DNA from: Rhodoferax fermentans
GTDB taxonomy: Bacteria; Pseudomonadota; Gammaproteobacteria; Burkholderiales; Burkholderiaceae_C
Assembly: GCF_002017865.1 (NCBI RefSeq)
Contig: NZ_MTJN01000002.1
Coordinates: 3,100,001 to 3,164,000, forward strand
Length of the DNA stretch: 64,000 nt
Direction: 5' to 3'
Part shown: piece after piece, positions 6,249-14,091 of the stretch
How the letters are laid out: each line of letters starts with the position of its first letter
Numbering within the stretch: the first letter of the stretch is position 1
The notes under the pieces: model-generated
What the model saw: the letters and a program-made list of their open reading frames with translations, nothing else
Database searches by the model: none
Told to the model about the DNA's origin: nothing
Translations under genes and position numbers: made by a program

Positions 6249-6892
6249 GCCAGCCAGCCTTGGTGTTGCATCACTTGCCGCACTTCTTGCCAGACGGCGT
6301 CACGCGCCTGGTCGGCGTTGATGCGGGCAAAACGCTGCGGGTCGGCCTGCAGGCGCTGGGCGTAGCCATCGCTGACACGTTTGAAAAACGCGGCGTTCTG
6401 TGACTCGAACTTGTCGGGCACACGGGCTCCGGCCAGGCGCTGGGCGGCAATCTCAGGGTCCAGCTCAAACCACAGCGTGACATCGGGTTGACGCACAAAA
6501 ATACCCTCTGGCCCTTGTGTAGTCTGGATCATCCGCTCCAGATTCAGGAGTGTTTCCCAGTCGTAGCCGCGACCACCGCCCTGGTAGGCGAAGGTGGCGT
6601 CGGTGAAGCGGTCGCTGATCACCACCTCGCCGCGTGCCAGGGCGGGCTCGATGCGTTGTTGCAGATGGTCGCGCCGGGCGGCAAACACCAGCAGCGCCTC
6701 GGTCAACGCGTCCATGGGGTCGTTGAGGATCAGAGTGCGCAGTTTCTCGGCAAGCGGTGTGCCACCGGGCTCACGTGTCAGGGTGACCACCCTGCCCTGC
6801 GCCTCAAACGCGCGTGCCAAGGCATCGATGTGGGTTGATTTGCCCGCGCCGTCGATGCCTTCAAAAGTGATGAACAGTCCGTGATGTGTCAT
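6245..6892 (-). CDS. tmk: thymidylate kinase
   Basis: 215 aa from ATG 6892; the frame could also begin at TTG 6919, overlapping mltG by four bases. It converts dTMP to dTDP. P-loop GIDGAGKST near the N-terminus, DR motif in [19 protein letters not shown], lid region after [16 protein letters not shown]. The ATG gives the standard family length, although no strong Shine-Dalgarno precedes either start. A copy of the dispersed palindromic repeat (6497-6532) lies in frame within the gene, encoding part of the loop around [11 protein letters not shown]. Confidence 0.93.
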   Translation of the reverse strand: MTHHGLFITFEGIDGAGKSTHIDALARAFEAQGRVVTLTREPGGTPLAEKLRTLILNDPMDALTEALLVFAARRDHLQQRIEPALARGEVVISDRFTDATFAYQGGGRGYDWETLLNLERMIQTTQGPEGIFVRQPDVTLWFELDPEIAAQRLAGARVPDKFESQNAAFFKRVSDGYAQRLQADPQRFARINADQARDAVWQEVRQVMQHQGWLA

Positions 6893-6915
6893 GAAAAAAA
6901 GAATGTTGGCGCGCT

Positions 6916-7899
6916 TCAACGCCCAAGCTGGTATTTGGCCACCGCGCGGTTGTGCGCGTCGAGTGTCTCGCTGAACTGGCTGCTGCCGTCGCCCTTGGCG
7001 ACAAAGTACAGCGCCTTGCTGGTGGCGGGTTGCGCGGCCGCCAACAGCGCAGCTTTGCCGGGCATGGCAATCGGTGTGGGTGGCAGGCCAGCGCGGGTGT
7101 AGGTGTTCCAGGGGGTGTCGGCCAGCAGGTCACGGCGGCGCAGGTTGCCATCAAATTTGTCACCCAGACCGTAAATCACGGTGGGGTCGGTCTGCAGCAT
7201 CATGCCGATGCGCAAGCGGTTGGTGAAGACCGAGGCAATCATTGGCCGGTCACTGGCCAGGCCGGTTTCTTTCTCGATGATGCTGGCCAAGGTCAGCAAC
7301 TCGTCCGGACTTTTCAGCGGTGAGTTGCTCGAACGGGTTTGCCAAGCGGACGCCAGGTGTTTGTCCATCGCGTGCAACGCGCGCTTGAGCACCGCCAGGT
7401 CACTGCTGCCCTTGGTGTAGGTGTAGGTGTCGGGGTAAAAACGTCCCTCGGGCGCGAGACCCGGACGCTCCAGCTTCTGCATGATCACATCAGCCCCTAG
7501 CCCTTGTGTATCCTGGGTAAGCTGCTCTGCTTTCTGGAGTACTTGGCGGAATTGTTTGAAGCTCAGGCCCTCGACCAGGGTCACCGCACGCAGGGCTTCT
7601 TCACCACGCACCAGCTTGGACAACAGGCTGCGCGGGCTGACTTCACCCTGCAACTCGTAGCTGCCTGCCTTGATCTGGCGCGATTCACCAGACAGGCGAA
7701 ACCACCAGTACAGCAGCTGCGGCGAGGTGGCCACACCAGCGTCGACCGCGTCTTGCGCAACACCACGCGCACTGGTACCGGGCTCGATCGACAAGTCCAC
7801 CACCGGCGCGCGCAAGGCCAGCGGCTGGTTGATCCACCACACCCCCAGGCCTGCTGCGCCCAGAATCACCATCACTACGAAACCGATTAGTCGCTGCAC
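6916..7899 (-). CDS. mltG: endolytic murein transglycosylase MltG (YceG)
   Basis: 327 aa with an N-terminal membrane anchor ([20 protein letters not shown]), then a LysM-like region and the YceG domain. The catalytic glutamate sits in the SIIEKETG motif. MltG cuts nascent glycan strands and sets peptidoglycan chain length at the inner membrane. It is the first gene of the tmk-holB-pilZ-tatD operon in this window; pabC, which precedes it in E. coli, is absent. A dispersed repeat copy (7488-7526) lies in frame. Confidence 0.92.
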   Translation of the reverse strand: MQRLIGFVVMVILGAAGLGVWWINQPLALRAPVVDLSIEPGTSARGVAQDAVDAGVATSPQLLYWWFRLSGESRQIKAGSYELQGEVSPRSLLSKLVRGEEALRAVTLVEGLSFKQFRQVLQKAEQLTQDTQGLGADVIMQKLERPGLAPEGRFYPDTYTYTKGSSDLAVLKRALHAMDKHLASAWQTRSSNSPLKSPDELLTLASIIEKETGLASDRPMIASVFTNRLRIGMMLQTDPTVIYGLGDKFDGNLRRRDLLADTPWNTYTRAGLPPTPIAMPGKAALLAAAQPATSKALYFVAKGDGSSQFSETLDAHNRAVAKYQLGR

Positions 7900-7937
7900 A
7901 ACCCCGCTGCCTTCCCCACATTGAACACCGCATCATA

Positions 7938-8876
7938 ATGCGCGGCATGCAACAACAACTTGACGGCGTGGCCCGGCTGACACATTCAGGGCTGATACGT
8001 GCACAGGGCGAAGATGCTGCCAAATTTCTGCATGGCCAGTTCACCCACGACTTTGTGCTGCTGGGTCAGAACCAGGCCCGGCTGGCGGCATTTTGCAACG
8101 CCAAAGGGCGTGTGCAGGCCAGTTTCATCGGCTTCAAACGCAGCAACAGCGACATCCTGCTGGTGTGCAGCCGCGATTTGCTGGCGACCACCCTCAAGCG
8201 CCTGTCGATGTTCATCCTGCGGGCCAAGGTCAAGTTGACCGATGCCAGTGAGGACTTTGCGCTCTACGGCTTGGCGGGCTCAGCGCTGCAACATGCTACG
8301 TCACAGATAGCAAACTACCCAGACAACACCTGGGCCAAGACCGATTTGGACGAGGTATCTCTGATCAACCTCTACCCCGCCGACGGTGTGCCACGTGCTT
8401 TGTGGTTGGCTCCTGTGGCTCAGCCAGCACCCGCAGGCGAGGCCTTGACTGAGGCACTGTGGGACTGGAGCGAGGTGCGCAGCGGCATCGTCACCTCAAG
8501 CCAACCCATTTTTGAAGCCTTTGTGCCGCAGATGCTCAACTACGAGTCGGTCGGTGGTGTGAATTTCAAAAAAGGCTGTTACCCGGGCCAAGAGGTGGTG
8601 GCGCGCAGCCAGTTCCGTGGCACGCTCAAACGCCGCGCTTACCTGGCTCATGCAGAGGCGCCGCTCCAAGCCGGTGACGAGGTGTTTTTGCCCGCTGACG
8701 AAGGCCAGCCCTGCGGCACCGTAGCGCAAGCAGCCGCAGCGCCAACAGGCGGGTTTGACGCCATCGTCTCGATGCAGATCAGCGCCTTTGAGGCCGGTGG
8801 TGTGCGTCTGGGCACGGTGGACGGGCCGACGTTGACCCTGGCAGCGCCGCCCTACCCTTTGCTGGCCGACATCTGA
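7938..8876 (+). CDS. ygfZ: folate-binding Fe-S cluster protein YgfZ
   Basis: 312 aa GcvT-like protein with the diagnostic YgfZ motif KGCYPGQEVVAR (residues about 212-223), whose cysteine is needed for function. YgfZ supports assembly or repair of certain Fe-S enzymes in a tetrahydrofolate-dependent way. It is transcribed divergently from mltG with a gap of only 38 bases. A second ATG nine bases downstream is an alternative start. The 3' end overlaps that of the convergent sensor kinase gene by about 25 bases. Confidence 0.9.
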   Translation: MRGMQQQLDGVARLTHSGLIRAQGEDAAKFLHGQFTHDFVLLGQNQARLAAFCNAKGRVQASFIGFKRSNSDILLVCSRDLLATTLKRLSMFILRAKVKLTDASEDFALYGLAGSALQHATSQIANYPDNTWAKTDLDEVSLINLYPADGVPRALWLAPVAQPAPAGEALTEALWDWSEVRSGIVTSSQPIFEAFVPQMLNYESVGGVNFKKGCYPGQEVVARSQFRGTLKRRAYLAHAEAPLQAGDEVFLPADEGQPCGTVAQAAAAPTGGFDAIVSMQISAFEAGGVRLGTVDGPTLTLAAPPYPLLADI

Positions 8877-10180
8877 GCCGGAAAAGTCACCCGCACCAAC
8901 AAGCCCGGCCCTGAAGCCGGGTCTTCCAACACCAGGCTGGCCCCGTGCTTTTGCACCACCTCCAGCACAATCGCCAGGCCCAGGCCCGCGCCGTCCACGG
9001 CGGCGTTCACCCGCACAAACGGCAGCAGCATGCGCGCACGCAGCTCCGGCGCGATGCCGGGGCCGTGGTCACGCACCAGCAAAGTCACACCTTGTTCATC
9101 ACCCCGCAGGTTGACCTCGACCACCGCATCGGGCGGTGAGAACTTCAGCGCATTGCCCAGCAGGTTGTCCAGCAGCAGCCGCATGTCGTCCGGATCACCC
9201 TGCACCACGGTAACGCCGTGGGTTTCCAGCGCAAACTCGATGCCGCGCTGGCTGGCCAGGGTGGACAGACCCACCAGCGCGTCCTGAGCCAGTGACTGCA
9301 GATCAACTACCACGCTGGGCCGGGGTTTGGCTCGGGCTTCCAGCCGGGCCAGGGTCAGCATCTGTTGCAACAGGTGCTGGCTGCGTTGTGCGCCCAGTTT
9401 GAGGCGGCTGGCCGCCTGGCGCATCTGGGCCGTGTCCTGGCTGCCCAGCAGGTTATCCACTTCCAGGCTGATCGCGGTGATCGGGGTGCGCAGTTCGTGC
9501 GCTGCGTTGGCAATAAAACGTTTGTGGGCCTGCAAACTGGCGTCGAGTTGCTGCAGCAGCCGGTTGAGGGTGTCCACCACGCTGGCCAGTTCGGTCGGCG
9601 CCTCGGGTATCTCCAGCGGTGCCAGCGAACTGGCGTCGCGTCGGCTCAGCTCGTCGTCAAGCTGGCGGATCGGTGCCAGGCCACGCCTGAGGGTGAAGTT
9701 CACCAGCAGCGCACCCACCAGCACCACCAGCATCGACGGCAGCAGCACCTCCAGCACCGCGTTCCAGCGCAACTCGTCACGCAGGGACTTGGCATGCATC
9801 ACCTGCACCGTGCGTTGGCCGTTGCTGATGGTGAAGACTTTCAGCGTCACCGCGTCCGCCTGGTGGCCACTGCGCACCAGGGACAGGCCCGGCGGTGTGT
9901 CCAGGTCCACGTCGATCTGCTCGCTGGAGCGGTACAGCAGCGAGCCCACGGCGTCCCACACCTGCACATCCAGGTGCAAGGCCGGGTCATCGTCCCAGGT
10001 TTGCCGGGTGCCTTGCAGGTCGCTCAGGATCAAGGCGCGCGCCACCTGTTCCAGCTGGTAGTCCAGCATGTCGCCCTGTTGGCGGTGGACCTGCATACGT
10101 ACCACCAGGCCCAGCACCAGGCCCACCAGTAACATGCCCAGCAGCAGGCGGACTTTGAGGCGTTTTTCTAAAGAGAACAT
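8852..10180 (-). CDS. two-component sensor histidine kinase (QseC/TctE-like)
   Basis: 442 aa from ATG 10180 (MFSLEKRLKVRLL); the frame runs further upstream but only inside the regulator gene. Membrane helices at about residues 7-27 and 155-175 flank a periplasmic sensor of about 125 residues. The H-box is AHELRTPI, N-box DNLLGNALKFSP, G-boxes DHGPGIAPE and GAGLGLAIV. The start overlaps the response regulator stop by 13 bases, so they form an operon. The stimulus is not evident from sequence. QseC or TctE type is inferred from architecture only. Confidence 0.88.
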   Translation of the reverse strand: MFSLEKRLKVRLLLGMLLVGLVLGLVVRMQVHRQQGDMLDYQLEQVARALILSDLQGTRQTWDDDPALHLDVQVWDAVGSLLYRSSEQIDVDLDTPPGLSLVRSGHQADAVTLKVFTISNGQRTVQVMHAKSLRDELRWNAVLEVLLPSMLVVLVGALLVNFTLRRGLAPIRQLDDELSRRDASSLAPLEIPEAPTELASVVDTLNRLLQQLDASLQAHKRFIANAAHELRTPITAISLEVDNLLGSQDTAQMRQAASRLKLGAQRSQHLLQQMLTLARLEARAKPRPSVVVDLQSLAQDALVGLSTLASQRGIEFALETHGVTVVQGDPDDMRLLLDNLLGNALKFSPPDAVVEVNLRGDEQGVTLLVRDHGPGIAPELRARMLLPFVRVNAAVDGAGLGLAIVLEVVQKHGASLVLEDPASGPGLLVRVTFPAQMSASKG

Positions 10181-10845
10181 GCGGGTTCGTCGCGCGGCAC
10201 AAAGTAGCCCACGCCGCGGATGTTGAGGATGCTCTGGGCACCCAGCTTGCGGCGCAGGTTGTGGATGTTGACCTCCAGCGCATTGCTGGCCACCTCTTCG
10301 CCCCAACCCAGCAAGCGTTCTTCGAGCTGGGCGCGTGACATCGGCATACCCGGGCGGCGCATCAGCAGCTCCAGCAAGGCAAATTCACGCGCAGACAGGC
10401 TCACCACCGTGCCGTCTTGGGTGACCAGTTTGCTGTCCGGGTGCAAGGCCAGCGTACCGCTGCGCAGCACCGGATCGGCCCGGCCCGAGCGGCTGCGGAT
10501 GGCTGAGCGCAGGCGCGCGGCCAGCTCGTCGATGTCAAAAGGTTTGAGGATGTAGTCATCGGCCCCCGCGTCCAGCCCCGCCACCCGTTCGCTCAAGGCA
10601 TCCCGGGCGGTCACGATCAGGATCGGCAGGCCATGGCCACCGCTGCGCAGATCACGCAGCACCTGCATGCCGTCGCGCTTGGGCAGGCCCAGGTCCAGCA
10701 CCACCGCATCAAAGGGTTCTGTGCGGGCGCATTGCAGACCCAAGTCACCGTCGCGCACCCAGTCAATCGTGATGCCCAGGCGATGCAGCCCCACACGCAC
10801 CGCTTCTCCAATCAGGGGATCGTCTTCCACCAGCAACACACGCAT
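10168..10845 (-). CDS. OmpR-family response regulator (QseB/TctD-like)
   Basis: 225 aa. Receiver domain with acidic pair EDD (residues 7-9), phospho-acceptor Asp51 in VVLDLGLPKRDG, and the conserved lysine in YILKPF. A winged-helix DNA-binding domain follows (LSAREFALLELL, then ALEVNIHNLRRKLG). The family binds direct repeats spaced about 11 bases. An operator of exactly that form lies at 11250-11287, upstream of the adjacent small gene, so that gene is a likely target. Confidence 0.9.
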   Translation of the reverse strand: MRVLLVEDDPLIGEAVRVGLHRLGITIDWVRDGDLGLQCARTEPFDAVVLDLGLPKRDGMQVLRDLRSGGHGLPILIVTARDALSERVAGLDAGADDYILKPFDIDELAARLRSAIRSRSGRADPVLRSGTLALHPDSKLVTQDGTVVSLSAREFALLELLMRRPGMPMSRAQLEERLLGWGEEVASNALEVNIHNLRRKLGAQSILNIRGVGYFVPRDEPACSL

Positions 10846-10895
10846 CGGTTTTTCCAGAACAAAGAACTGATTTTCAGCTTAGCACGCCCACACGC

Positions 10896-10925
10896 AACAA
10901 AGCCGCGCAAAAGCGCGGCTTTGTT
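10896..10925 (-). terminator. terminator after the Lys/Ala-rich gene
   Basis: AACAAAGCCGCGC, loop AAAA, GCGCGGCTTTGTT. It lies 33 bases beyond the stop of the leftward gene at 10959 and upstream of the regulator gene. Confidence 0.8.
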
Positions 10926-10958
10926 GTGAGGCGGATAGGCCACCTCCGGTCAAGCGGT

Positions 10959-11171
10959 TTAGCTGGCGACCGCTTCTTTCTTGACGGCCTTCTTGGCAGC
11001 GTGTTTTTTCACGACCTTCTTGGCCGGTGGGGTCACCGCTGCGGGTTCGGCAGCGGTCGCGGTGGCGGCCGGAGCTGCCGGCGCTGCGGGAGCCTCAGGG
11101 GTGGCGGCAAAAGACAGGCTGGCGCCCAGAAGACCAGCGGCAAGGCACAAAGCAGAGAGACTTGATTTCAT
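10959..11171 (-). CDS. small secreted Lys/Ala-rich protein next to the two-component system
   Basis: 70 aa. A signal peptide (LCLAAGLLGASLSFAA) is followed by an Ala/Pro-rich stretch and a basic tail with KK.VVKKHAAKKAVKKE. I do not recognise a named family, though similar short proteins sit next to QseBC-like genes in relatives. AAGGAA precedes the ATG at good spacing. It has its own terminator and four 11-base-spaced direct repeats upstream, so it is probably a dedicated target of the adjacent regulator. The mature product would be a strongly basic peptide in the periplasm. Confidence 0.7.
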   Translation of the reverse strand: MKSSLSALCLAAGLLGASLSFAATPEAPAAPAAPAATATAAEPAAVTPPAKKVVKKHAAKKAVKKEAVAS

Positions 11172-11233
11172 GATGTTTCCTTGACAGATTGAGGTTGTTT
11201 ACTCAGGGGTTGGTTGCTCACCAACTGAGGGGA

Positions 11234-11287
11234 ACTGTAGAACCCGCAACTTAGTCTGGCCTTAGGCTTGGCTTAGCCAAAACTTAA
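11234..11287 (-). promoter_or_regulatory. response-regulator operator: four direct repeats, 11-base period
   Basis: CTTAG begins at 11250, 11261 and 11272 and CTTAA at 11283, an exact 11-base step. On the minus strand the last repeat ends about 10 bases before a TACAGT -10 box (11239-11234), the geometry of PhoB/OmpR-type activators overlapping the -35. The promoter would read into the gene at 11171. Confidence 0.6.
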
Positions 11288-11394
11288 GGTGGAGGTCCGG
11301 CCAGCACAGCGCGGTTGAAACGCTTCCAGTCCAAGCATTCACCGTCGCCCTTCGTTGTTCAAGCCACACCCGCAGAGCCAGCAAGAAAATATCA

Positions 11395-11437
11395 AAATGA
11401 TAGCGATATACCCTTTTTGCAAAAGGGCTGGAGGCCA
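11395..11437. repeat. dispersed palindromic repeat
   Basis: ATAGCG ... CCCTTTTTGCAAAAGGG then CTGGAGGCC, just after the stop of the leftward ABC ATPase gene. It may also terminate that gene. Confidence 0.6.
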
Positions 11438-11440
11438 AAA

Positions 11441-12127
11441 CTAAGCAGATTCAGCATCCAGGTGAACCCGACCCGCCTCGATCGTGATCACGCGCTGGCA
11501 ACGTGCCGCCAGCGCCTTGTCATGCGTCACCAACACCAGGGTGGTGCCGAGTTCGCGGTTCAGGGTCAGCATCAGCTCCATCACTGTCTCGCCGGTGGCG
11601 AAGTCCAGACTGCCCGTGGGTTCGTCCGCCAGCAGCACCGCCGGTTGCACCACAAAAGCGCGGGCCAGCGCCACGCGCTGTTGTTCACCGCCCGAGAGCA
11701 CCTTGGGGTAGTGCCCCAGGCGCTGTGACAGCCCCACCCGCGCCAACAACTCGGTGGCGGTCTGGCGGGCGTGGCGGTGTTTGGCCAGTTCCAGCGGCAG
11801 CATCACGTTTTCTAAGGCGGTCAAGTTGCCCAACAGCTGAAAGCTTTGGAACACAAAACCCACTTTCTGGGCACGCAGTGCGGCACGTGCGTCTTCGTCC
11901 ATGGCAAAGATATCCTGGCCTGCCAGACGGACGGTACCTTGGCTGGGCACATCGAGGCCAGCCATGATCGACAACAGCGTGCTTTTGCCCGAGCCGGAAG
12001 CACCGACAATGGCCACGGTTTCCTTCTGCTTCAACTGGAAATCGATATCACGCAGAATGTCGAGTGTGCCGGTCGAGTCGGTGACAGACTTGAACACGTG
12101 GTCGACCGAAATAATGCAATCTGACAT
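11441..12127 (-). CDS. ybbA: ABC transporter ATP-binding protein, YbbA/LolD type
   Basis: 228 aa from ATG 12127. Walker A GASGSGKST, Q-loop FVFQSFQL, signature LSGGEQQRVA, Walker B AVLLADEPTGSLD, H-loop VLVTHD. Family members work with FtsX-like permeases. Divergent pairing with tesA is the E. coli ybbA-tesA arrangement, but here no YbbP-like permease follows: the next genes are a repeat and the small secreted protein. The ATPase is therefore an orphan in this window. Its start codon shares bases with the tesA start (CATG at 12125-12128). Confidence 0.85.
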   Translation of the reverse strand: MSDCIISVDHVFKSVTDSTGTLDILRDIDFQLKQKETVAIVGASGSGKSTLLSIMAGLDVPSQGTVRLAGQDIFAMDEDARAALRAQKVGFVFQSFQLLGNLTALENVMLPLELAKHRHARQTATELLARVGLSQRLGHYPKVLSGGEQQRVALARAFVVQPAVLLADEPTGSLDFATGETVMELMLTLNRELGTTLVLVTHDKALAARCQRVITIEAGRVHLDAESA

Positions 12128-12809
12128 GGGGCTTTTTTTGAATGTAATCAACTTGAATCGTCGTCACTGTATCGCGTTGGCCAGTGCACTGGCTTTGGCA
12201 GGGATTAACAGCGGCGCAGCACAGGCCCAAACCATGAGCTCACCACCCGCAGGACCCACCATCGTGGTGCTGGGCGACTCGCTGAGCGCCGAATACGGCA
12301 TCAAACGCGGCAGCGGCTGGGTGGCCTTGCTGGAGAAAAAACTGACCACCGAAAAAATCGCCGCCAATGTGGTCAACGCCAGCATCAGCGGCGACACCAC
12401 CAGTGGCGGGCGTGCACGTCTGGGCGCGTTGTTGGACAAGCACCAGCCCAACCTGGTGGTGATTGAACTGGGTGCCAATGACGCCTTGCAGGGGTTGCCA
12501 CTGGCCCTGACGCAGGGCAACCTGAGTGCCATGGTGCAGTCGGTGCAGGCCACCGGGGCCAAGGTGCTGCTGGTAGGCATCCAGGTGCCGCCCAACTACG
12601 GGCGCGACTACGGTGAGCGTTTTGCTCGGATGTATGGGCAGGTGGCCAAAGCCAACAAGGTCGCTCTGGTGCCGTTCATGCTCAAAGGGGTGGCCGATGT
12701 ACCTGACAGCCTGAAGTGGTTCCAGGCAGACCGCATCCACCCGCTGGAGGCAGCGCACCCGATCATCCTGGCCAACATCTGGCCCGAACTCAAAAAGGTG
12801 CTGCGATGA
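12126..12809 (+). CDS. tesA: multifunctional acyl-CoA thioesterase I / lysophospholipase L1 (GDSL)
   Basis: 227 aa from ATG 12126, or 219 aa from TTG 12150, which gives a tighter signal peptide (NRRHCIALASALALAGINSGAAQAQ). GDSL block VVLGDSLSAEYG (catalytic Ser), Gly block with GDTTSGG, GAND block, and DRIHP holding the Asp-His pair. The mature enzyme is periplasmic and hydrolyses acyl-CoA and lysophospholipid esters. The ATG is the other half of the CATG shared with ybbA, so its promoter must lie inside ybbA. The stop overlaps the selU start by four bases. Confidence 0.9.
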   Translation: MGLFLNVINLNRRHCIALASALALAGINSGAAQAQTMSSPPAGPTIVVLGDSLSAEYGIKRGSGWVALLEKKLTTEKIAANVVNASISGDTTSGGRARLGALLDKHQPNLVVIELGANDALQGLPLALTQGNLSAMVQSVQATGAKVLLVGIQVPPNYGRDYGERFARMYGQVAKANKVALVPFMLKGVADVPDSLKWFQADRIHPLEAAHPIILANIWPELKKVLR

Positions 12810-13864
12810 GTCTGACCCTGGTGGCGGCCAGCGAGGTGATAACACGGCTGGGCGACTTTGACACGCTGATTGACGCGCGCAGCGAAGATGAATTTGCGCT
12901 GGACCACCTGCCCCATGCGCTGAACTGGCCCACGCTGAACAATGCCGAACGCATCCAGATTGGCACCTTGTACAAACAGGTCAACCCGTTTGAGGCGCGT
13001 AAACGCGGTGCTGCCATTGCCGCACGCAATATCGCGGCGCATATTGAGCGCGAGGTGATTGATAAGCCGAAGGACTGGAAACCGCTGGCCTACTGCTGGC
13101 GGGGCGGCCAGCGCAGCGGCGCCTTGTCGCTGATCCTGAGCCAGATCGGTTTTCGGGTGACGCTGATCGAGGGCGGCTACAAGGCCTTTCGCGCGGCCCT
13201 GTTGCAGGACATTGACCAGATCGTGCCCAGACTGCGCTTCACCGTGGTGTGTGGTCCCACCGGCTCGGGCAAAACCCGTTTGTTACAGGCCTTGTCGACA
13301 CAAGGGGCGCAGGTGTTGGATCTGGAAGCCCTGGCCAACCACCGCAGTTCGGTGCTGGGCGCCATCCCTGGGCAGGCGCAGCCCACCCAGAAGCGTTTTG
13401 ACACCCTGATCTGGGACGCGCTGCGTCAGTTTGACCCGCTCAAGCCCGTGTTTGTCGAGAGTGAAAGCAAAAAGGTGGGCAATGTGTCGGTGCCAGCCAG
13501 TCTGGTTGAGGCCATGCGCCAAAGCCCCTGTCTGAACCTGCAGCTGACGGACAGTGAACGGGTGGCCTTGCTGATGGAGGACTACGACCACCTGGTGCGT
13601 GATGTGGACTTTTTGTGTGACCGGCTGTCGGTGCTGATCCCGTTGCGGGGTCGCGCGGTGGTGGCAGGCTGGATGGCGCAGGCACGTTCAGGCCAGTTGG
13701 CGCAGGTGGTGCAGGATCTGCTCACCCAGCATTACGACCCGGCTTACCTGCAATCGATGCAGCGCAATTTTGTACAGTTTGAAGATTCAACAACCATAGC
13801 ACCCGAGGACCGCTCCATGAGGGCTATGGCTGATTTGAGCAGACAGATCCTGCAGTCGGGCTGA
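12806..13864 (+). CDS. selU: tRNA 2-selenouridine synthase
   Basis: 352 aa. An N-terminal rhodanese domain carries the catalytic Cys97 in CWRGGQRSG, the same position as in E. coli SelU. A P-loop domain follows (GPTGSGKTRLL, about residues 151-161). The enzyme replaces sulfur by selenium at the wobble uridine of tRNAs for Lys, Glu and Gln, using selenophosphate. ATG overlaps the tesA stop, so they are probably co-transcribed. No selD is seen in this window. A dispersed repeat copy (13786-13837) forms part of the C-terminal coding sequence. Confidence 0.92.
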   Translation: MSLTLVAASEVITRLGDFDTLIDARSEDEFALDHLPHALNWPTLNNAERIQIGTLYKQVNPFEARKRGAAIAARNIAAHIEREVIDKPKDWKPLAYCWRGGQRSGALSLILSQIGFRVTLIEGGYKAFRAALLQDIDQIVPRLRFTVVCGPTGSGKTRLLQALSTQGAQVLDLEALANHRSSVLGAIPGQAQPTQKRFDTLIWDALRQFDPLKPVFVESESKKVGNVSVPASLVEAMRQSPCLNLQLTDSERVALLMEDYDHLVRDVDFLCDRLSVLIPLRGRAVVAGWMAQARSGQLAQVVQDLLTQHYDPAYLQSMQRNFVQFEDSTTIAPEDRSMRAMADLSRQILQSG

Positions 13865-13878
13865 AGCCCTGAGCCCGG

Positions 13879-14049
13879 TTAGCCGGGCTGGCCAGACGCG
13901 TCGTTGGGTGTGGACGGCGCGCCCGCGTCATCGTCTGGCAGCGGATCACCGGCCTTGCGCTGGGCTTTTTCCTTCAGCTTTTCTTCTTTTTTCTTCTTTT
14001 TGGCCAGTTCTTTCTGACGCTTCTCGTAGCCGTAATTTGGTGTTGCCAA
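13879..14049 (-). CDS. small conserved Lys-rich cytoplasmic protein, TTG start
   Basis: 56 aa, reading MATPNYGYEKRQKELAKKKK then EEKLKEKAQRK and an acidic Pro-rich tail. I know very similar small proteins of unknown function in many betaproteobacteria (usually starting MATPNYGYEKRQ), which supports the TTG start at 14049 despite the lack of ATG. GAAAG lies seven bases upstream as Shine-Dalgarno. It sits alone between selU (convergent) and the MetC-like gene. A hairpin GCCCGG-TTAG-CCGGGC overlaps its stop. Confidence 0.72.
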   Translation of the reverse strand: MATPNYGYEKRQKELAKKKKKEEKLKEKAQRKAGDPLPDDDAGAPSTPNDASGQPG

Positions 14050-14091
14050 TGTAGTCTTTCAGTGTTGAAGGCCCGATTTTAACTGCAGGCC

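Noticed and set aside
8852..10306. Longer start for the sensor kinase gene (10306)
   Set aside because: The extra 42 codons overlap the response regulator and read as out-of-frame, Pro/Gln/Arg-rich sequence. ATG 10180 puts a membrane helix at the N-terminus.
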